Source: Lachnospiraceae bacterium
Lineage (GTDB): Bacteria; Bacillota; Clostridia; Lachnospirales; Lachnospiraceae
Reading direction: 5' to 3'
Assembly: GCA_024692905.1 (NCBI GenBank)
Contig: JAILLY010000115.1
Span: 1-38,933 of the forward strand
Length of the DNA stretch: 38,933 bases
Shown here: in pieces, positions 16,182-24,770 of the stretch
Numbering within the stretch: position 1 is the first letter of the stretch
Layout of the letters: each line of letters opens with the position of its first letter
Made by a program: the position numbers and the translations under genes
Notes under the pieces: model-generated
Databases searched by the model: none
What the model was told of the DNA's origin: nothing
The model's input: only the letters and a program-made list of their open reading frames with translations

Positions 16182-16952
16182 TTAATGCCTCCGGCCGCAT
16201 CTTGAACACGGTCCGCGTCCTCCAACCTCCGATAACGGGATACAGCTTACGGTCCTCTTAAGTCCCGAGCAGTCAAGCGAGCCATGATAACAGGTACCGT
16301 CCTTCGTGATATACACCGTATTGCCCACACGGGATCCGCATTTTTCACAGGGATAGTACTTATGTCCCGCATCATTTCTGAGTTCACCGAGCATATCCCT
16401 TCCGACCTGCCTTATCGACAGTCTGAGATAGGTACATTCCCTGTCCCTGTGATATACTGTTCCGGTCTCGGTAACAAAGACATATTCCTCACCGTTTTCT
16501 TCGCCGGATACGACATGAAGGCCCTTCTCATATCCGGTATATGTATGCATGAGACACCTTGCGCTGAAACATTTGTCAAACAGCCCGAGCATGTCATAAG
16601 GGAGCAAAGCCCTGTAACCTGCATTTATCTCAATTATCTCGCGGTCATTAAGCCTGCTCATGCCAAGACCGATACCCGATTCTCCATCCCTTACATATTT
16701 AAAACCTTCCCCGGATCCTCTGACCTTACCGATGATCGCCCGCCTGAGCACATCTTCATCCGCATCCCATTTCTCATATGCGGTCATGGCTGTCAGTGAT
16801 GCTTCCTGATGCACGGCCTCCTGGAGGTTTACATGAAACCTCATGAGATTTATGACCGAAAGCACCATAAATACCGCAAACATGAATACGGGAATGACCA
16901 AAGCAGCCTCTATTGTAAGGCTTCCTTTTTCCCGGTACCGGATATCACTCAT
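16182..16952 (-). CDS. TadE-type pseudopilin with two tandem Zn-binding Cys/His modules
   Basis: A 256-residue protein. The N-terminus YREKGSLTIEAALVIPVFMF is a TadE signal with a conserved Glu and a membrane helix, so the rest should lie outside. Residues 165-252 hold two copies of a Cys/His module: copy 1 with YH168, C173, C202 and C205 (ending YYPCEKCG), copy 2 with YH223, C228, C249 and C252 (ending PCSRCG). The pattern Y-H-x4-C ... P-C-x2-C resembles Ada-type and other bacterial Zn-binding modules that read 'YH..C....PC..C'. Two structural Zn2+ are predicted. I chose ATG 16952 (GAGAGG 4 nt upstream), which overlaps the previous gene's stop by 8 bp, rather than the GTG at 16964. The role in the pilus is unknown. 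Confidence 0.85.
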   Translation of the reverse strand: MSDIRYREKGSLTIEAALVIPVFMFAVFMVLSVINLMRFHVNLQEAVHQEASLTAMTAYEKWDADEDVLRRAIIGKVRGSGEGFKYVRDGESGIGLGMSRLNDREIIEINAGYRALLPYDMLGLFDKCFSARCLMHTYTGYEKGLHVVSGEENGEEYVFVTETGTVYHRDRECTYLRLSIRQVGRDMLGELRNDAGHKYYPCEKCGSRVGNTVYITKDGTCYHGSLDCSGLKRTVSCIPLSEVGGRGPCSRCGRRH

Positions 16953-18342
16953 AATACCTCTCACGGGTTATCTCATGAGAATACCCGTATCCGCTCATAA
17001 GTAAAGCCGTTGCCTTAAGATGATCCACACAGCCGTCGATCCTGAACCCGTCATTATTAAATGTCCTGCAGTTTATCTCGATAATATCCATGCATCTCAT
17101 CCTTCTGATATCATCATCCGTTTCGGAAAGAAAGACTCCGAGTATATCCTTATAGTCCGCTCCTTTTCCTCCGCTCATGCCAAGCCTTGACATAAAACCG
17201 GTAAGATCATAAAGCGATACCAGAAGGTCCGGAACCGACTTGTTTACCGGACATCTCCCGCCGGCAAGCAGCCTGCTCACATCCATCGCGGATTCCGCAT
17301 AAGCGAGCGCATATATTATGGAATCCCTTACAAGGGAGGTGAGCATCTCGAGCGGCAGCTCCGGGAACATCATGGCCGCCGCTTCCACGGCTTCAGCGGC
17401 CATAAGATATGCTCCCTCCATCCTTCCTTCATCCGAACGGATACACCGCAGATTATCTCCTTCTCTTATACTCATAAGCCTGCGTACGATCTCAGTCATA
17501 TTATCAATATCCGAATCCCGTCCGCAGATCATGTATTCCAGCTCACCCTTAAGCTGCTGCTCATCCGTGTAACGGGTATAGCATCCCATCTTCTGCATAA
17601 GATATTCAATGAAGGCCTCATCATCACCCTGCCTGATACCGGGAGGCGATCCGTTTCCGGACTTAAGTTCCCTGCAAGACGGAAGGTCAGACATACCTAT
17701 GCGGCCAAGTCCCTGTTCCTTAATAAAATCCTCTTCACTTAATACCATGCTCCTTACTTCCCTTCCGGGATCTTCGACCGGAATGCCGAAGCTGTCGATG
17801 CTGTTAAGTACCGCATCCCATTCGCTTATAAGATCTACAGGTACTATTGCATCGATCGCCGCATGATTACCGTCTATCATGGGAGTGTATGTAAACTCCC
17901 CGTATCCGTTGATATAACCGGAAGCCTGATATTTAAGCACCCTGCCCTTATCATCGCTTGCAAGTTCATATTCATCCTCATTGACCCGGTCAAGACTCTG
18001 CCGGTACCAGTCGGCCTCAGCGTCGGTCCCCGAATAATCGGTATTTGCCGATATATACCGGGACAGATGGTTTATTACACTGCTTATGCCCACCTCAGCG
18101 CTTCCCCTGTAACTTGAATCTATGAACAGAAGATCGTACCGGTTAAACAGATAAACATCATATTCCCCGAAACAGGAACTTAATCCGATATCCATAAGGG
18201 CCTCCGTGTTCATCCTTATAAGCTGAAGCCTTGCACTTTCCGTAAGGACTAAGATAAGCCCGGAAAGAAGCGAGATGATAAGGGCGAGGAATACGGTAAC
18301 TTCACCGCGTACCGTCCGGGCGCTAGACCGCATTCGAATCAT
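16945..18342 (-). CDS. DUF5702-like TadG-type pseudopilin, 465 aa
   Basis: A 465-residue protein with one N-terminal transmembrane helix (GEVTVFLALIISLLSGLILVL, residues 13-33), then a large extracytoplasmic domain. The start RGEVTVFLALI with a conserved Glu resembles the TadE/TadG group of pilus proteins. I recall this type as DUF5702, found in Tad loci of clostridia; the name is unverified. The extracytoplasmic region shows no enzyme motif. It starts within the 3' end of the flp gene (20-bp overlap) and has no good ribosome binding site, so it probably depends on coupling to flp. It ends 8 bp into the zinc TadE gene. Confidence 0.78.
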   Translation of the reverse strand: MIRMRSSARTVRGEVTVFLALIISLLSGLILVLTESARLQLIRMNTEALMDIGLSSCFGEYDVYLFNRYDLLFIDSSYRGSAEVGISSVINHLSRYISANTDYSGTDAEADWYRQSLDRVNEDEYELASDDKGRVLKYQASGYINGYGEFTYTPMIDGNHAAIDAIVPVDLISEWDAVLNSIDSFGIPVEDPGREVRSMVLSEEDFIKEQGLGRIGMSDLPSCRELKSGNGSPPGIRQGDDEAFIEYLMQKMGCYTRYTDEQQLKGELEYMICGRDSDIDNMTEIVRRLMSIREGDNLRCIRSDEGRMEGAYLMAAEAVEAAAMMFPELPLEMLTSLVRDSIIYALAYAESAMDVSRLLAGGRCPVNKSVPDLLVSLYDLTGFMSRLGMSGGKGADYKDILGVFLSETDDDIRRMRCMDIIEINCRTFNNDGFRIDGCVDHLKATALLMSGYGYSHEITRERYYE

Positions 18343-18505
18343 TTACTATTCTTTCAAATATACCGTTTATCAGGGATGTCAGCTGATCCCTGAATATTAC
18401 CGTTAATCCTATGAGGACCACGAGGATCAGGATGAGTTCCACGACTCCGATCCCGTTATCATCCTTTATGAATCTTTTCGTCATCATCAATATGTGCTGC
18501 AGCAT
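18323..18505 (-). CDS. flp: Flp-type pilin prepilin, 60 aa
   Basis: The major pilin subunit candidate. The 60-residue protein has a basic leader (MTKRFIKDDNG) and a hydrophobic helix (VVELILILVVLIGLTVIF). Cleavage after Gly18 would place Glu23 at position +5 of the mature protein, as required for prepilin processing. The mature protein is about 42 residues, in line with Flp pilins. AAAGGA lies 6 nt before the ATG. It lies between tadC and the DUF5702-like gene. It lacks the Glu-Tyr pair of classic Flp, as in the Flp1 type of Gram-positive bacteria. Substrate of the A24 peptidase downstream. Confidence 0.88.
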   Translation of the reverse strand: MLQHILMMTKRFIKDDNGIGVVELILILVVLIGLTVIFRDQLTSLINGIFERIVNDSNAV

Positions 18506-18544
18506 TTATCATCCTTTCCGTTTATAACCTGACATAACCTTTCT

Positions 18545-19957
18545 TTACCTGATCGACATGAAAGCCGGCACCGTTACAAGGGCAAGTACCACAAAGAGCA
18601 TCATGAACATCGGCAGCAACAGCTTGGTACCTGCCTCCCCGCCCAGTTCCATCGCTCGTCTCCTTCGCCTTTCAAAAGCTTCGTTTGCCTCATCCTCAAG
18701 CCTGTGCATCATATCCTGCCTTCCGATGCTGACCGCCTGGGAGATAAGACTTATGAACTGCCTGTATATATGCAGGCCGCAGGCCGAAGCAAATGCCTCA
18801 TATGCAGTAAGCTCACCTGTCCCTTCGTTCATCCTTCCTTCACACAGGAGCATTTCCTCATAAAGGTATCTCCTGCCTCCTCCCCTGTTAAGGGATTCCC
18901 TGTAATCCCTGCAAAGCTTGCTCCATATGCCTCTTGTCGTAAGCCCGGCACAGTAGTACAGCGCGAACCTGTTTATAAGCCCCGGATAATCCCTTATAAG
19001 TTCCGCATCCCTCTCCTTAACCCTGCTGCCCAGTTCACTGTCCTCCCTGAAGTAAATAAGGACCGCGGATAAAAGAACGAGCATCAGTATGATAAGTGAC
19101 TTTCCGTCGGATACTTCCTCATATATTACCCTTCTGCCTTCAACATATCCGGGAAGCTTAAGGCTTTTATCCTCTGAAGTTTCCTTATCCTCCTTTACGA
19201 TCAGTTCGGATACATATTCGGGAAGAGTCACCTCCTTTGCGCTCACCGGAAATATCCTGGCTGAGAATTCAACTTCTCCGGTATAATCCTCATATTTAAG
19301 TTCTGCATGTATCCCTGTAAGGATACCTTCGTTAAAAACCCCGATATCATCTTCATACCGTGTTCTGTTGATCACCCCGTGTGAATCTATCAGAAGCGGA
19401 TCGTCGGTCCTCCATGATATCCTGAAGGGATATCCCTCAAGCCTTTCGGGCAGAACCATATCGGTGCTTATATGGTCAAGAGATCCGTTATCACCTGCTG
19501 CGATCCTTATCAACTCATCCTTTGCTCTTTCGGCCATGGCTTCAAGACTTTCATGATCGTATCTTCTCTCACTTACCGTAATACCTATCACATCTCCCTG
19601 CCCTGCCACTTCCTCGCTTACCTTAAGCCGGACCTTTTTATCTCCTTTGCCGTAATCCGGACGTTCTATCCTGTTTTCTTCAAGCAGTTCGTGCCCTGTC
19701 CCGGCCGTAAGCTCATATCCGAGTGCCAGCAGCGCACCCGCTCCCGCAGCAAACGCAGCAGCTGATACTTTCTTTCTGAAAGATTTAAGGCTTCCTTCAA
19801 GCGGATCCTCCCCGGGATATATCTTCCTCATGCAGGATGCTGTCCTGTCTCCCGTACACAACTTCATAAGCCTGATCAGGCTTCCCCTTGGAAGGATACG
19901 GATCATCACTCCGCAAACGATCCCGGCAAGTGCCGTAAAACCGTATAATACAAGCAT
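18545..19957 (-). CDS. tadC: TadC-type pilus platform protein with an inserted Ig-like domain
   Basis: A 470-residue inner-membrane platform protein of the GspF/TadC group. Helices lie near residues 1-20, 64-82, 287-303 and 444-465. The cytoplasmic domain 305-440 carries the TadC-like stretch (ELIRDYPGLINRFALYYCAGLTT and, later, HRLEDEANEAFERRRRRAMELGG-EAGTKLLLPMF). Unusually, about 200 residues (84-286) separate the second and third helices and should lie outside the cell. Part of this (about 160-240: LPERLEGYPFRISWRTDDPLLI, then HGVINR and a V-F-x-A ending) resembles an atypical bacterial Ig-like domain. TadB and TadC form the platform against which TadA works. GGAGG lies 5 nt before the ATG. 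Confidence 0.88.
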   Translation of the reverse strand: MLVLYGFTALAGIVCGVMIRILPRGSLIRLMKLCTGDRTASCMRKIYPGEDPLEGSLKSFRKKVSAAAFAAGAGALLALGYELTAGTGHELLEENRIERPDYGKGDKKVRLKVSEEVAGQGDVIGITVSERRYDHESLEAMAERAKDELIRIAAGDNGSLDHISTDMVLPERLEGYPFRISWRTDDPLLIDSHGVINRTRYEDDIGVFNEGILTGIHAELKYEDYTGEVEFSARIFPVSAKEVTLPEYVSELIVKEDKETSEDKSLKLPGYVEGRRVIYEEVSDGKSLIILMLVLLSAVLIYFREDSELGSRVKERDAELIRDYPGLINRFALYYCAGLTTRGIWSKLCRDYRESLNRGGGRRYLYEEMLLCEGRMNEGTGELTAYEAFASACGLHIYRQFISLISQAVSIGRQDMMHRLEDEANEAFERRRRRAMELGGEAGTKLLLPMFMMLFVVLALVTVPAFMSIR

Positions 19958-19970
19958 TCATACCTCCGTG

Positions 19971-20708
19971 TCATACCCTGATATCAACGAGTTTCTGTGA
20001 TATATGGCAGGAAACTCCCATTATAAGAAGGCATAAGGTCATCACAGCGGCACCGGCCGGATCATGATACAGTATCCCGAAAAAGTTCCGGCTCGTTACC
20101 CTCAGATAAATTATGATAAGGAAAGGGATAATGCACATTATCTTCTGCTCAAGCTTCCTTCCCGACAGGATAACCCGGATCTCCTTATCCGTTTCCTCTT
20201 TCTCCTTCATCATCCTTACTGTATCCTTTATGATACCTCCGATGTTTCCGCCGTTACGCTTGGCTATCGAAAAAACATCCGCAAAATCCGTGATATCTTC
20301 AACTCCTGCCCTTAAGGCAAAGTCCTTAAGTATATGCTCGAGAGGTACTCCCGAATCAAGCCTTGATATAAATAACCTGACTTCAACGGATATAAGAGCA
20401 TCGTTCCCGTAAAGCCCTGCCATCTCCTTATATGCTTCCCTGAATGCATTTTCCGCGGAAAATCCTGCCTGCATCGAAGCATTTACCGCATCTATCAGAT
20501 CCTTAAACTGATCGGCCAGCTTACGCTTCCTCCTTTGTATCAGTATTTCCTTAACCTTCTTAAGGCATAAACCTCCCGGGAGCATGAGCGGGATCAGTGC
20601 ATAAGGCGAATCGTAGAAGGTATAGGCGATCAGTGCCGCAAGAGCACCGTAAACAACAATAAACCTTATCCATTCACTTACGCTCATCCTGTATACATCA
20701 TATTGCAC
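19971..20708 (-). CDS. tadB: TadB-type pilus platform protein
   Basis: An inner-membrane platform protein of the type II secretion F family. Two hydrophobic segments near the N-terminus (WIRFIVVYGALAALIAYTF and ALIPLMLPGGLCL) are followed by the cytoplasmic F-domain (QFKDLIDAVNASMQAGFSAENAFREA; DFADVFSIAKRNGGNIGGII) and two helices at the end. It partners TadC. The start is uncertain: the frame is open upstream to 20807, deep in tadA. I prefer GTG 20708 because the following QYDVYRMS is, from memory, how homologues begin; ATG 20687 is another choice. It overlaps the tadA stop by 11 bp with this start. Confidence 0.85.
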   Translation of the reverse strand: MQYDVYRMSVSEWIRFIVVYGALAALIAYTFYDSPYALIPLMLPGGLCLKKVKEILIQRRKRKLADQFKDLIDAVNASMQAGFSAENAFREAYKEMAGLYGNDALISVEVRLFISRLDSGVPLEHILKDFALRAGVEDITDFADVFSIAKRNGGNIGGIIKDTVRMMKEKEETDKEIRVILSGRKLEQKIMCIIPFLIIIYLRVTSRNFFGILYHDPAGAAVMTLCLLIMGVSCHISQKLVDIRV

Positions 20709-21942
20709 CAAAGATCCCGGATCTTTTGAGCTTGACCGTGTTTTCAATATCATCCACCCTTTTAAGGCACCCGGTGACCCGGTCACCCTCTCCTTTTGTT
20801 TCCTCAAATTCGTATATTGTCTTCGTCTCTATCCCGTCTTCCGAACAGCCCGTGACCTCTCTTATCTCAAGTACCTTCCTGCTGCCATCCCTAAGCCTTC
20901 CGAGATGCACTATAATATCTATCCCCGATGCCATCTGCCTGCGGAGCGAGGATATCGGGATCGTGGTGCTTAACATCATCATGGTCTCAAGCCTCATAAG
21001 GGCCTCCTGCGCACCGTTTGAGTGTATCGTCGACATCGACCCGTCCTGACCGACGTTCATTGCCTGGAGCATGTCGATAGCTTCGCTTCCTCTTACCTCA
21101 CCGACTATTATCCTGTCGGGCCTCATCCTTAAGGCGGTCCTTATCAGATCCCTTATGCTTATGGCGTTACAACCCTCGATATTTGCATTCCTTGCTTCCA
21201 GCGAGACCAGGTTATCGATCCCCTGAACGGTAAGCTCGGCACTGTCTTCGATCGTGATTATCCTCTCATCCCGGGGGATATAGCCGCTCAGGATATTGAG
21301 TACGGTAGTCTTTCCGGCACCGGTCCCCCCGCTTATTAACAGGTTATATCTGGCCTTTACAAGCTTACCCAAAAATTCAAGCGCCTCCCTGCTTATCGAC
21401 CCCTCCGATATAAGACGGTTCCCGTCAAAGGGGACCTTCGGAAACCTCCTTATCGTCAGTATCGGGCCGTTAAGCGCGACGGGATCGAGCACTACATTCA
21501 CCCTTGATCCGTCCGGAAGCCTTGCATCCACGATGGGAGATGATGAATTGACGGTCCTGTTGGCGCCTGCTACTATCTGCTGGATGATATCCGTAAGCCG
21601 GCGGGCGGAACCAAATGCTCTTCCGCTGTTTATAAGGATCCCCCGCTTCTCGATAAATATAGGGCTCATCCCGTTCACCATGATCTCGGTAACCTCCGGA
21701 TCGTCCATAAGCTCCTGAAGTACATCGAGCCCGCGGATCGAACTGAATACTTCCTTCCTTATGGCGAGCCTGTCTTCAAGGCTTATGGCACACTGACGAT
21801 TCTTAAGCCTTATACGTTCATCTATGAGTTCCCTTACTTCCTTATCGCTTACATCAAACCTTCCCTCCAGATCGCACCTGACTTCTTCGCATATAACCCT
21901 GCCAAGCTCATTCACAGCCGGTATCCCTGTCATATCCTTCAT
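20698..21942 (-). CDS. tadA: TadA/CpaF-type pilus assembly ATPase
   Basis: The motor ATPase of the Tad system. The 414 residues carry an N-terminal helical domain, then MDDPEVTEIMVNG, the Walker A loop SGGTGAGKTT (about 204-213), the Asp box (ITIEDSAELTV), the Walker B region (RMRPDRIIVGEVRG) and the His box (GQDGSMSTIHSN). It powers assembly of the Flp pilus at the inner membrane together with TadB and TadC. I chose ATG 21942 because TAAGGG lies 5 nt upstream; the first ATG at 21963 abuts its own AAGGA with no spacing. It overlaps tadZ by 35 bp. All motifs are intact. Confidence 0.95.
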   Translation of the reverse strand: MKDMTGIPAVNELGRVICEEVRCDLEGRFDVSDKEVRELIDERIRLKNRQCAISLEDRLAIRKEVFSSIRGLDVLQELMDDPEVTEIMVNGMSPIFIEKRGILINSGRAFGSARRLTDIIQQIVAGANRTVNSSSPIVDARLPDGSRVNVVLDPVALNGPILTIRRFPKVPFDGNRLISEGSISREALEFLGKLVKARYNLLISGGTGAGKTTVLNILSGYIPRDERIITIEDSAELTVQGIDNLVSLEARNANIEGCNAISIRDLIRTALRMRPDRIIVGEVRGSEAIDMLQAMNVGQDGSMSTIHSNGAQEALMRLETMMMLSTTIPISSLRRQMASGIDIIVHLGRLRDGSRKVLEIREVTGCSEDGIETKTIYEFEETKGEGDRVTGCLKRVDDIENTVKLKRSGIFGAI

Positions 21943-22927
21943 CAAGTCCCTTAAGTATCTCATTCCTTATATATTTATTAAGCATCCCGCTCCCCCGGCC
22001 GAAAACAGCCCTTTCCATATCCTCGAAATAGGGGAACTTAAGCCTTATTATCCTGCTCCTTATACCCTCACCACCCGGGTATCTTATCAGTGCCTCGTCA
22101 AAATCCTTAAGCTTGGCGACCGAAACTGCATCCCTCCTTACCGGCATATATATGACGCTGCACATGTTCATCAGTTCCATCATCCCCCTTACCTCATCCG
22201 ACAGATCGAGGATGATAAAACCAAACCTCCCGGACATCGCAAGTCCCCGGATAAGCTCGGGCCATACCGACGGATCAACTTCATTAAGCTCGTAAGGGCA
22301 CCTTGCGGGGAGCAGCATCTGCATTCCGTCGGCATCATAAACATATCTTTGCAGTATCAGGTCAAGTTCACCCGGCCTTAAAGAGTATTCGTAAACAAGG
22401 TCCTGAAGACTGAACCCCGGATCGGCATTAAGCAGCTTAAGCAGGCCGTTATATCCTTCCATGTTCACATACAGGGCCTTAACGTCATCACTTAACATCC
22501 TTGTAAGAGCCATGGCATAAGTAGTCTTAAGTGCATGACTTACAGGCGAATAAATACCTATTATCCTGCTGCCTTCATCATTGCCGGATATGCGTGTGAT
22601 ATCCGGTGAAACCGATAAGCCCTCTCCCATGCTCATAAATATTTCAGACACCGGCTGATACTTGAATATATATCCTTCCGTCATTGCCTTATCACGGTCG
22701 GTGGTAAGGATAAAACATTTACAGGACCCCTCACGGACAGGTCCTTCGGCAAAGAACCCTTCGTCCCTTAGCATTATCCGGAAAGGATCGTCACTACGGT
22801 ATTCCTCAAACTTTTCAGGATCGGTGAACAATATAACTTCATAACCGCATTCACTGCGTCTTATACGATCGGCCAGCCTGCTCCCGTATTCACTGTCACG
22901 GTCACAGATCACCATACTGCTGCTCAA
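21908..22927 (-). CDS. tadZ: TadZ/CpaE-like protein with degenerate P-loop
   Basis: A 339-residue protein and first gene of the Tad operon. The N-terminal domain (residues 1-100) resembles a receiver without its catalytic Asp set (MVICDRDSEYGSRLADRIR). The C-terminal domain is a ParA/MinD-like SIMIBI ATPase whose P-loop reads IYSPVSHALKTT: the KTT end remains but the GG-GK part is lost, as in the clostridial TadZ proteins I recall. LSDEVRGMMELMNMCSVIYMP is the later switch region. TadZ localises the Tad machine to a cell pole; ATP hydrolysis may be lost here. The start is TTG 22927, with GGAGG 5 nt upstream; the ATG at 22915 is too far from it. Confidence 0.85.
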   Translation of the reverse strand: MSSSMVICDRDSEYGSRLADRIRRSECGYEVILFTDPEKFEEYRSDDPFRIMLRDEGFFAEGPVREGSCKCFILTTDRDKAMTEGYIFKYQPVSEIFMSMGEGLSVSPDITRISGNDEGSRIIGIYSPVSHALKTTYAMALTRMLSDDVKALYVNMEGYNGLLKLLNADPGFSLQDLVYEYSLRPGELDLILQRYVYDADGMQMLLPARCPYELNEVDPSVWPELIRGLAMSGRFGFIILDLSDEVRGMMELMNMCSVIYMPVRRDAVSVAKLKDFDEALIRYPGGEGIRSRIIRLKFPYFEDMERAVFGRGSGMLNKYIRNEILKGLDEGYDRDTGCE

Positions 22928-23038
22928 TATAACCTCCGCTGCTTCTTAATATCCCGGTAAGTATCCGAAACGGAACCAGAAAAAACAGAATTAATCATTT
23001 GATTCGATATGTCCAAGCATTGATCAAAACGTGATTGC

Positions 23039-23067
23039 ATTATAGGAAAGCATTTGCGATTTGTAAA
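23039..23067 (-). promoter_or_regulatory. Sigma-A promoter of the Tad operon
   Basis: On the minus strand TTTACA (23067-23062), a 17-bp spacer, and a perfect TATAAT (23044-23039). Transcription should start near 23032, giving a leader of about 105 nt before tadZ. This leader contains TTTGAT and ATCAAA half-sites. Confidence 0.8.
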
Positions 23068-23117
23068 CAGTTTGTGATAAGAAAAATGAACTTTGTTTAA
23101 GTCTTACAAGGCTTATC

Positions 23118-23149
23118 AAAAAAAATCACCCCGTCATCCGGGGTGATTT
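23118..23149 (-). terminator. Rho-independent terminator of the flagellin operon
   Basis: Read on the minus strand: AAATCACCCC, 7-nt loop, GGGGTGATTT (10-bp perfect stem), then a T-run that extends the stem end to eight T. It lies 20 bp after the fliS stop. Confidence 0.93.
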
Positions 23150-23169
23150 GTATAATATTACCATTGGGC

Positions 23170-23643
23170 CTAAACCGTAAATCCTCTGTTGCCTGCTCCC
23201 TGAACGTTCTCGTTCAAACTTCCCCTTCCGTAGGTAAGTCCCGCATATACGTCCTGAGTATTCTCCATTAAAGGTTCTGAGTTATCCTGTGCGGCTATGT
23301 CTTCGAATGACTTTCTCAACTTCTTAAGCAGCCTTAACGCAACCTCCAGGGTCTCCTTATCCTTCTTTATCGGAGCAAGTGAGATCTGCTTGCTGATGAA
23401 TACGTATATCCTCATTAGCGGATATGCCGGATCGTAGTCAAAGTCAAGCGCTTCCAGAAGATCCTGGACGCATTTGTTTGCATACCGGCTGTTTGTGGCA
23501 AACATCTCAAGATCACCGGCGTCGAATGACTTTATCGCCGTCTCCAGATATCCTATCGCAAGGTCATATACGATAACGATGAGTTCGCTCCTGTTCGCAC
23601 GTGTGATCCTTAAAGTATATTCCTGAATCTGATCTTTAGTCAT
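23170..23643 (-). CDS. fliS: FliS flagellar export chaperone
   Basis: FliS binds the C-terminus of newly made flagellin and keeps it unfolded for export. The 157 residues (slightly longer than the usual 130) have the all-helix FliS profile: the start YTLRITRANRSELIVIVYDLAIGYLE, RYANKCVQDLLEALDFDYD, and LRLLKKLRKSFEDIAAQDN. A loose Gly/Asn tail ends the protein. I chose ATG 23643, which has AAGGGGG 5 nt upstream; the preceding ATG is only 2 nt from that site. It lies 23 bp after flagellin, the usual order, and ends at a terminator. Confidence 0.92.
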   Translation of the reverse strand: MTKDQIQEYTLRITRANRSELIVIVYDLAIGYLETAIKSFDAGDLEMFATNSRYANKCVQDLLEALDFDYDPAYPLMRIYVFISKQISLAPIKKDKETLEVALRLLKKLRKSFEDIAAQDNSEPLMENTQDVYAGLTYGRGSLNENVQGAGNRGFTV

Positions 23644-23666
23644 CATATCCCCCTTATATAATCCGT

Positions 23667-24770
23667 TTACTGAAGAAGCTGAAGTGCCTGCTGGGGCTGT
23701 TCGTTAGCCTGCGAGAGCATCGAAGTACCCGCCTGTACCAGCACCTGCAGAGTCGTATATTCAACCATTTCCTCAGCCATGTCAACATCCTTTATCGTCG
23801 AGAAGGACTGGGTAAGGTTTTCCTCAGCCACATCGAGGTTCGATATCGTGTTTTCGAAACGGTTCTCATATGCACCGAGCCTTGACCTTGCCGCCGAGAT
23901 GAATGCGAGTGCCGCCTTGGTCTGCTCGATCGCTTTTTCCGCTCCTTCTTCGGTCCTTACGTCAATACCGGTAAGGCTTAAGTTATCAAGTGAGATCTCG
24001 GGGATGACTATGTTGATCTCCTGGCCTTCCGCAGAGCCGACCTGGATCTTCATTCCGCCTACGCCGTTTATCTCAAGGTTTGATTCCACAGCTCCGTCAG
24101 GAAGGGAAGAATCAGCCTTGACCGTGATCTTCGAACCGTCTGCGTTGGTTATCGTGATCCTGTCATCCACGATATCGATCCTGCCCGTTGTATCAACACC
24201 GTCAACCTGGAGCATCGCATTTGTTACTACCGTATTTCCGTCCGCATCGGTGGATTTGTCAAATGATATCTTATATTCCTTGCCTGTAGGGAAGTCGGGA
24301 TCGTAATCTATGACTTCGACACCGAGCGTATCCGCATAACCCTTAAGCTTCTGGTCGCCGTTTAAGAGGCTCTGTCCGTTATATTCCGTATCCCTTGCGA
24401 TCCTCTGGATCTCGGAGGTAAGCTGCTTCATCTCAGACTGTATCGCTTCACGGTCTTCACTCGTCATAGTACCGTTTGCCGCCTTTATCGACAGTTCGCT
24501 CATCCTCTGGACGATATCCTGGATCTCACCGAGAGCTCCTTCGGCCGTTTCTATGACATTTACCGCGTTGGTCGCATTCTGGTTTGCCCTGTTTAAGCTC
24601 TGGATCTGCGCCCTCATCCTGTTTGAAATAGCCATGCCGGCCGGATTGTCCTTTGCCTTGTTAAGCTTGTATCCGCTGGACATTTTCCTTGTTGATTCCG
24701 CCTGCCTTGCCTCATTACCCCTGAGTACGCCACCCGCTACCATTGCCTGGATGTTTGAATTTACCTTCAT
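23667..24770 (-). CDS. hag: Flagellin
   Basis: A 367-residue flagellin. The N-terminal D0/D1 part is conserved (MKVNSNIQAMVAGGVLRG; STRKMSSGYKLNKAKDNPAG; ARDTEYNGQSLLNG near residue 130), and so is the C-terminal part (ARSRLGAYENRFENTI; DVDMAEEMVEYTTLQVLVQAG; ending QQALQLLQ). The central D2 region (about residues 145-270) is short and Asp/Val-rich. It is the filament subunit exported by the flagellar T3SS. The ATG overlaps the stop of the upstream gene (ATGA), and AGAGGAGG lies 9 nt before it, so flagellin is translationally coupled to the 1033-residue protein. The most similar bacterial name would be hag/fliC. Confidence 0.96.
   Translation of the reverse strand: MKVNSNIQAMVAGGVLRGNEARQAESTRKMSSGYKLNKAKDNPAGMAISNRMRAQIQSLNRANQNATNAVNVIETAEGALGEIQDIVQRMSELSIKAANGTMTSEDREAIQSEMKQLTSEIQRIARDTEYNGQSLLNGDQKLKGYADTLGVEVIDYDPDFPTGKEYKISFDKSTDADGNTVVTNAMLQVDGVDTTGRIDIVDDRITITNADGSKITVKADSSLPDGAVESNLEINGVGGMKIQVGSAEGQEINIVIPEISLDNLSLTGIDVRTEEGAEKAIEQTKAALAFISAARSRLGAYENRFENTISNLDVAEENLTQSFSTIKDVDMAEEMVEYTTLQVLVQAGTSMLSQANEQPQQALQLLQ

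Noticed and set aside
21824-22381. Plus-strand frame of 185 residues across tadA/tadZ
   Set aside because: Antisense to well-conserved genes; composition typical of a shadow frame.
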